From an uncultured Oscillospiraceae bacterium (GTDB lineage: Bacteria; Bacillota; Clostridia; Oscillospirales; Oscillospiraceae), in contig CAJOFI010000061.1 of the NCBI GenBank assembly GCA_905233595.1, forward strand, positions 1-8,491: a stretch of DNA of 8,491 nt. The letters run 5' to 3'. A program made the position numbers and the translations under genes. This document shows positions 4,641 through 8,491 of the stretch, one piece after another; within the stretch, counting starts at the first letter, position 1, and the number at the start of each line of letters is the position of its first letter. The notes below the pieces were generated by a model. That model saw only the letters and a list, made by a program, of their open reading frames with translations. It was not told the DNA's origin and made no database searches.

Positions 4641-6575
4641 ATGGCTAAGACAAACGGCAAGCCCAGAGGCAAGCTGATCTGGAAGATCCTCTGCGGCGTT
4701 TTCGCGTTCCTCTTCGTCTTCCTGCTGATCGCAGGTCCCATCGCCAACAACTACGCGACCATCATCAACATGGTGCTCGGTATCGAGGGCAGCACCATGG
4801 TCGGCGACGCGGCGGAGGATCTGCCGCCCCGCTTCGTGTCCGATTTCGAGAGCAGCGAGGAGCAGGCCAAGGCAGCGGATCTGATCTGCGAGTCCGTGGT
4901 GGCAAACGGCGCCGTGCTGCTCTTGAACCGCGAGGGCGCTCTGCCGATGGCGGGCAGCGAGAAGCTGAGCCTCTTCGGCACCTCCTCCGCCCACTTCGTC
5001 TACGGCGGCACCGGCTCCGGCGGCATGGACAACAGCAAGGCCATCCTGCTCAAGGACGCGCTCGAGCAGGACGGCTTCTCGGTAAACCCCACCCTCTGGG
5101 ACTTCTACACCACGGGCGCGGGCAGCAAGTACGGTCTCAAGGACGCGTCCGGCTCGCTGAACAACTACATCTTTAAGAACGAGGAATTCATGGTCAACGA
5201 GGCTCCCCAGAGCGCCTATACCGACGCCGAGTGGGATTCCGTGAAGAGCTACGGCGACGCCGCCATCGTCGTCATCGGCCGCGTCTGCGGCGAGGGCAAG
5301 GATCTTCCCGTCGTCGGCGCGGGCGACGCGGGCGGCAACATGCTCTCCATCAGCCAGGAGGAGCGCGACCTGCTCGGCAAGCTCGCCGAGCTCAAGGCCG
5401 ACGGCACGCTCAAGAAGATCGTCGTCCTTCTGAACACCGCCAACGCCGTCGAGGTCGACGCCTGCCTCTGGGTCGGCAACGTCGGGCAGAGCGGCATCCG
5501 CGCCATCGGCGACCTGCTGAGCGGCAAGGTCAACCCCTCCGGCCGTCTGGTCGATACCTATTGCTATGACAACACCTCCTCCCCCGCCGTGCAGAACGCC
5601 TACGTCACCTCCTATACGAACGCCGCGCAGGCGGGTCTCGCCTTCGCCAAGACCAACAACGAATACTACGTGGTCTACCAGGAGGGCATCTACGTCGGCT
5701 ACCGCTACTATGAGACCCGCTACGAGGATCAGGTGCTCGGCAACGCGAAGGTCGGCGATTACGACTACGCCAAAACCGTCGCCTTCCCCTTCGGCTACGG
5801 CCTCAATTACAGCGATCTGAGCTACGGCAAGCTCGCCATGAAGGAGCAGGGCGACCACTTCACCTTCACCGTGGACGTGACCAACCCCTCCGAGCGTGAC
5901 GCGCGCGACGCGGTGCTCATCTACATGCAGAGCCCCTACACCGACTACGACCGGCAAAACGGCATTGAGAAGGCCGCCGTTGAGCTCGCCGTCGTCTACA
6001 AGCAGCAAAAGCAGGATACCAGCACCTACGCCACCAGCCGCACCGGCTTTGCCATCACCAACCAGCTCGAGCACGGCGACCTCAACAAGGTCGATGCCGA
6101 CAGCTCCAACGACGTGGTGTACCTGACCCGCGCCGACTGGGCGGGCACCATGCCCAAGGCCGATCTCTCCGGCAGCACCTACAAGGCCGCCGTGCAGATC
6201 GCCGCGAACGAAGAGCTTGTCAAGTCCCTCAACACGATCATCGACTCCACCGGCGAAGGCACGATGCCCACGCTGGAGAAGGAGGGTGAGCTTACCCTCG
6301 CGCACTTCATCGGCGTGCCGCTCGACGGCTCGATCACCCTCCAGGACGGCGCGACCTACACCTGGGACGACCTGCTCGATCAGGTGAAGTTCAACGAGAT
6401 GGCCAAGCTCATCGGCCAGACCTACCACGCCACCGCCGCCATGAAGTCCGTCGGCAAGCCCGCCACCAAGGACGAGAACGGCCCCCAGGGCATCACCGCG
6501 ACCCTGACCGGCGGCTCCTCCTCCACCAGCTACACCTCCGAGGACGTAATGGCTCAATGGGCAACGACTGCCTGA
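4641..6575 (+). CDS. Membrane-anchored GH3 beta-glucosidase-like enzyme, inverted domain order, N-terminal part (gene broken)
   Basis: This is the 644-residue first part of a glycoside hydrolase family 3 enzyme, predicted to remove terminal sugar residues (typically beta-glucosides or beta-xylosides) outside the cell. The start is supported by AAAGGAG (4625-4631), nine bases upstream. A membrane anchor lies at about 12-34, with no cleavage site. The alpha/beta-sandwich domain that is C-terminal in ordinary GH3 enzymes comes first (about 75-310): the ANGAVLLLNREGALPM stretch, a CGEGKD motif with Glu218 as candidate acid/base, and GKVNPSGRLVDTY. A Fn3-like segment (VDVTNPSERDARDAVLIYMQ, 411-430) follows, and the start of the TIM barrel begins near 573, with VGKPATKDENGPQGI (604-618). 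This reversed order is known from Butyrivibrio fibrisolvens and Ruminococcus albus beta-glucosidases. Two defects are visible: the Fn3 region is unusually short after about residue 450, and the frame ends at 6575 in the middle of the barrel, which continues in another frame. The substrate is not predictable. Confidence 0.88.
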   Translation: MAKTNGKPRGKLIWKILCGVFAFLFVFLLIAGPIANNYATIINMVLGIEGSTMVGDAAEDLPPRFVSDFESSEEQAKAADLICESVVANGAVLLLNREGALPMAGSEKLSLFGTSSAHFVYGGTGSGGMDNSKAILLKDALEQDGFSVNPTLWDFYTTGAGSKYGLKDASGSLNNYIFKNEEFMVNEAPQSAYTDAEWDSVKSYGDAAIVVIGRVCGEGKDLPVVGAGDAGGNMLSISQEERDLLGKLAELKADGTLKKIVVLLNTANAVEVDACLWVGNVGQSGIRAIGDLLSGKVNPSGRLVDTYCYDNTSSPAVQNAYVTSYTNAAQAGLAFAKTNNEYYVVYQEGIYVGYRYYETRYEDQVLGNAKVGDYDYAKTVAFPFGYGLNYSDLSYGKLAMKEQGDHFTFTVDVTNPSERDARDAVLIYMQSPYTDYDRQNGIEKAAVELAVVYKQQKQDTSTYATSRTGFAITNQLEHGDLNKVDADSSNDVVYLTRADWAGTMPKADLSGSTYKAAVQIAANEELVKSLNTIIDSTGEGTMPTLEKEGELTLAHFIGVPLDGSITLQDGATYTWDDLLDQVKFNEMAKLIGQTYHATAAMKSVGKPATKDENGPQGITATLTGGSSSTSYTSEDVMAQWATTA

Positions 6576-7327
6576 TGGCCAACCGCAAAGCCTACTCCGG
6601 CATCTACGGCCCCGGCGCGAATATCCACCGCACCCCCTACTCCGGCCGCAACTTCGAGTACTACTCCGAAGACCCCTTCGTCTCCGGCAAGACCTGCGCC
6701 GCTGAGACCGCGGGCATCCAGTCCAAGGGCGTGTACGTCTACAACAAGCACTTCGCTTTCAACGACCAGGAGACCGGACGCGACGGGATCTGCGTGTGGA
6801 CGAACGAGCAGGCCGCGCGTGAGATCTACCTCCAGGCCTTCGAGTATCCCATCACCGACGCCAACGCCTACTGCGTCATGACCTCCTTCAACCGCGTCGG
6901 CACGGTCTGGGCGGGCGGGGACTACAACCTCATCACCAACATCCTGCGCAACGAGTTCGGTATGCCGGGCTTCGCTCTCACCGACTTCTCCAACAACAAC
7001 GCCTTTATGGACGTCATCCAGGGTCTTCTCGCCGGCGGCGACGGCTGGGACTGCAACGACGCTGCCAAGTGGACGGACAAGCTCAAGACCTATTCCGACG
7101 ATCCGCAGGTGGTCTCCGCCATGCGTGAGGCGACCAAGCACATCCTCTACACCGTCGCAAACTCCAACGCCATGAACGGCATGGGCTTCAACACCGTCGT
7201 GGAGGAAGTTCGCGGCTGGTGGCAGGACGCCATCGTCTACGCCCAGATCGGCACGGGCGTTCTCGCGGGGCTCTTCCTCGTGATCGCCATTGTAGACAGC
7301 CGCAAGGCGAAGAAAAAGGCACAGTAA
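6557..7327 (+). CDS. GH3 catalytic TIM-barrel part with C-terminal membrane anchor (continuation of broken gene)
   Basis: This frame overlaps the previous one by 19 bases and continues the same GH3 enzyme; it is not an independent gene, since it lacks a plausible ribosome site and starts within the barrel. From the ATG (256 residues) it has YGPGANIHRTPYSGRNFEYY (17-36) and GVYVYNKHFAFNDQET (58-73, the substrate-binding Lys-His pair), and GFALTDFS (138-145), in which Asp143 (codon 6983-6985) is the expected catalytic nucleophile. An apolar segment at about 226-246 followed by the basic tail SRKAKKKAQ is a second membrane anchor, so the intact enzyme would be held by both ends with its domains outside. 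Compared with family members as I know them, roughly 10-16 residues between TSEDVMA and MGNDCL are missing at the junction. As it stands the product should be non-functional, unless the lesion is an assembly error. Confidence 0.85.
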   Translation: MGNDCLMANRKAYSGIYGPGANIHRTPYSGRNFEYYSEDPFVSGKTCAAETAGIQSKGVYVYNKHFAFNDQETGRDGICVWTNEQAAREIYLQAFEYPITDANAYCVMTSFNRVGTVWAGGDYNLITNILRNEFGMPGFALTDFSNNNAFMDVIQGLLAGGDGWDCNDAAKWTDKLKTYSDDPQVVSAMREATKHILYTVANSNAMNGMGFNTVVEEVRGWWQDAIVYAQIGTGVLAGLFLVIAIVDSRKAKKKAQ

Positions 7328-7335
7328 ACGAAAAA

Positions 7336-7362
7336 CGGGGGGCGGCTGCGTTCCGTCCCCCG
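7336..7362 (+). other. GC-rich hairpin between GH3 and esterase
   Basis: CGGGGGGCGG (7336-7345) pairs with CCGTCCCCCG (7353-7362), a 10-bp stem with one G-T pair and a 7-base loop, in the 64-base gap between the two genes. No T run follows, so it is not a standard terminator. It may slow or process the transcript, or stabilise the upstream part. AAAGGAG for the esterase (7376-7382) lies outside the stem and stays accessible. Confidence 0.5.
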
Positions 7363-7391
7363 CAACGAAGATGCGAAAGGAGAAATCCCCC

Positions 7392-8381
7392 ATGAAAAAG
7401 TTCTTTGCCCTGCTTCTCGCACTGGCGATGGTGCTGAGTCTCGGCGTTTCCGCCTTTGCCGATGGCCGCACCGCGCCCGAGGACAAGAAGGTCATCACCA
7501 CCGACGACGTGGTCGGCGCGGAGACCGTGTTCAAAAAGTACGACAACAAGTTCTATGACGAGCCCTCCGAGCAGCCGGGCACCGTCGTGCGCCTGGACTA
7601 CACGACCGACGCCTACGGCGCCGAGCAGGCGGGCTGGGTCAACGTCTACCTCCCCTACGGCTACGACGAGAGCGGCGACGCCCGCTACAACGTCATCTAT
7701 TTCTTCCACGGCACCAACGAAATGCAGGACAGCTTCATCGGCAGCGAGAAGGTCAAAAACGCCCTTGACAACATGATCGAGGTCGGCGTGGCCGAGCCCT
7801 TCATCATGGTCTTCCCCACCTATTACTACGATTACGAGAACCGCGCGATCAACATGAGCGCCTTCTCCCAGGACGAGCTGCCGCACGACATCATGCCCGC
7901 CGTGGAAAGCGCCTACCGCACCTACGCCGAGACCGCCGATGAGGCCGGCTTCATCGCCTCCCGCGAGCACCGAGCCTTCGCCGGCTTCTCCCGGGGCTGC
8001 TACGCCTGCTGGCACCAGTTCTTCAATAACCTCGCTCTCGCCAAGTGGTACATGCCCTTCAGCGCCAACATCAGCGCCGCCGACGAGATGAGCCTGGAGA
8101 TGCCCGTTGAGGAGCAGCTCCAGATGGTCAAGGACGCCCTCGCCGCCCAGTCGGAGTACAAGGACGACTTCTACATCTACGCCGCCTGCGGCGGCAAGCG
8201 CGACATGATGTACGACGTGAACGCCGCCCTCATCTCCGCCCTGGTCGCCGACACCGAGGATTTCAGCTTCGGCACCGATCCCGCCGTGAACAACCTCTAT
8301 TACAGCATCTCCGCCGAGCTCCACACCACCGAAATGTCTCGCTTCTATCTCTACAACGCCTTCGACGTGGTGCTCAGGTAA
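7392..8381 (+). CDS. Secreted serine esterase, esterase D / CE1-like alpha/beta hydrolase
   Basis: This is a 329-residue exported hydrolase, probably cleaving acyl (acetyl or feruloyl-type) esters on plant cell wall carbohydrate. A Sec signal peptide occupies 1-23 (MKK, long Leu/Ala core, AFA before the cleavage site). The start is set by AAAGGAG nine bases upstream; an upstream in-frame ATG at 7371 lies before that site and would spoil the signal peptide start. The mature protein has the putative domain entry WVNVYLPYGYD (82-92), the oxyanion loop YFFHGTNE (103-110), the nucleophile elbow AGFSRG (Ser200), the segment CGGKRDMMYD (Asp271, candidate acid residue) and His311 before a C-terminal RFYLYNAF, in the order and spacing of esterase D/XynZ-type feruloyl esterases. 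No carbohydrate-binding or dockerin module is present. It follows the GH3 by 64 bases and probably shares its promoter, which fits removal of side-chain esters alongside glycosidic cleavage. The exact substrate is unknown. Confidence 0.88.
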   Translation: MKKFFALLLALAMVLSLGVSAFADGRTAPEDKKVITTDDVVGAETVFKKYDNKFYDEPSEQPGTVVRLDYTTDAYGAEQAGWVNVYLPYGYDESGDARYNVIYFFHGTNEMQDSFIGSEKVKNALDNMIEVGVAEPFIMVFPTYYYDYENRAINMSAFSQDELPHDIMPAVESAYRTYAETADEAGFIASREHRAFAGFSRGCYACWHQFFNNLALAKWYMPFSANISAADEMSLEMPVEEQLQMVKDALAAQSEYKDDFYIYAACGGKRDMMYDVNAALISALVADTEDFSFGTDPAVNNLYYSISAELHTTEMSRFYLYNAFDVVLR

Positions 8382-8393
8382 AGTCACGGGCAG

Positions 8394-8491
8394 CTAAGGA
8401 AGCGCTGATTAAATCCGGCGAGAGCGGATGCCGAGCAAATTTTCGTCGGATCAAGGCGCAAAAGTGCAGGAATACTTTGTGTATTTCAAAC
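8394..8491. repeat. Probable left part of a dispersed non-coding repeat, cut by the window edge
   Basis: After the esterase stop the sequence changes from coding-like, C-rich codon use to an AT-richer non-coding stretch with no reading frame. It starts CTAAGGAAGCGCTGATTAAA (8394-8413), and near the right edge it contains the imperfect hairpin GGAATAC-TTTGT-GTATTTC (8469-8487; seven pairs, one of them G-T). From memory, similar stretches starting AAGGAAGCGCTGATTAAATC occur as long inverted-repeat elements in clostridial genomes, and the hairpin could be the tip of such a palindrome; the right arm would lie outside the window. No transposase or terminator T run is visible. The identity is tentative. 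Confidence 0.4.

Noticed and set aside
3864..6557. An 897-codon open frame on the - strand opposite the secreted protein and GH3
   Set aside because: It is low-complexity (Gly, Val, Ala, Asp rich), crosses a terminator and two genes, has no ribosome site or domain, and is the expected shadow of C-ending codons in a high-GC gene.
6540..6580. Programmed ribosomal frameshifting joining the two GH3 parts
   Set aside because: There is no slippery heptamer or clear downstream stem at the junction, and family residues are missing between the parts, which frameshifting would not restore.
7188..8387. A 399-codon open frame on the - strand opposite the esterase
   Set aside because: It is a codon-bias shadow of the same kind; the + strand gene has a signal peptide, GxSxG elbow and ribosome site.
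1..8491. CRISPR arrays, tRNA or rRNA genes, insertion sequence transposases
   Set aside because: No regularly spaced repeats, cloverleaf-like sequences, rRNA segments or transposase motifs were seen.

Overview
The window is high-GC, densely coded DNA with all genes on the + strand. The Sec signal peptides of MKKxxALxxAL type, strong AGGAGG ribosome binding sites, a LytTR/GHKL two-component system and a domain-inverted GH3 enzyme suggest a gut-type member of the Clostridia, probably of the Oscillospiraceae/Ruminococcaceae kind. This is inferred from gene content and composition; there is no rRNA or other phylogenetic marker.

Layout: (1) 1-1582 is the 3' half of sbcC, from the zinc hook to the end, interrupted by a frameshift near 509-530. 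(2) 1583-1820 holds a strong intrinsic terminator, then a regulated promoter with two TTACGATG direct repeats 21 bp apart. (3) 1821-3838 is a tightly coupled pair: a LytTR response regulator and a polytopic GHKL sensor kinase overlapping by one base. (4) 3839-3959 holds a second promoter with the same architecture: two TTACGATG boxes 21 bp apart, the proximal box again exactly 14 bp upstream of the -35, and again an extended -10. (5) 3960-4556 encodes a secreted 198-residue protein of unknown function, followed by a terminator. (6) 4641-7327 is a membrane-anchored family 3 glycoside hydrolase with reversed domain order, split into two overlapping frames by a small deletion. (7) 7392-8381 encodes a secreted serine esterase of the esterase D/CE1 type. 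(8) 8382-8491 is non-coding and looks like the start of a dispersed repeat cut by the window edge.

Most interesting reading: the LytTR regulator very likely activates its own operon and, through an identical operator, the adjacent cluster of exported proteins (unknown secreted protein, GH3, esterase). That would make this a self-contained sense-and-respond locus for an extracellular carbohydrate or ester-decorated substrate. The GH3 in this copy seems damaged (frameshifting deletion, plus a shortened Fn3 region), and sbcC also carries a frameshift. The lesions may be real decay, or errors in a draft or metagenomic assembly.
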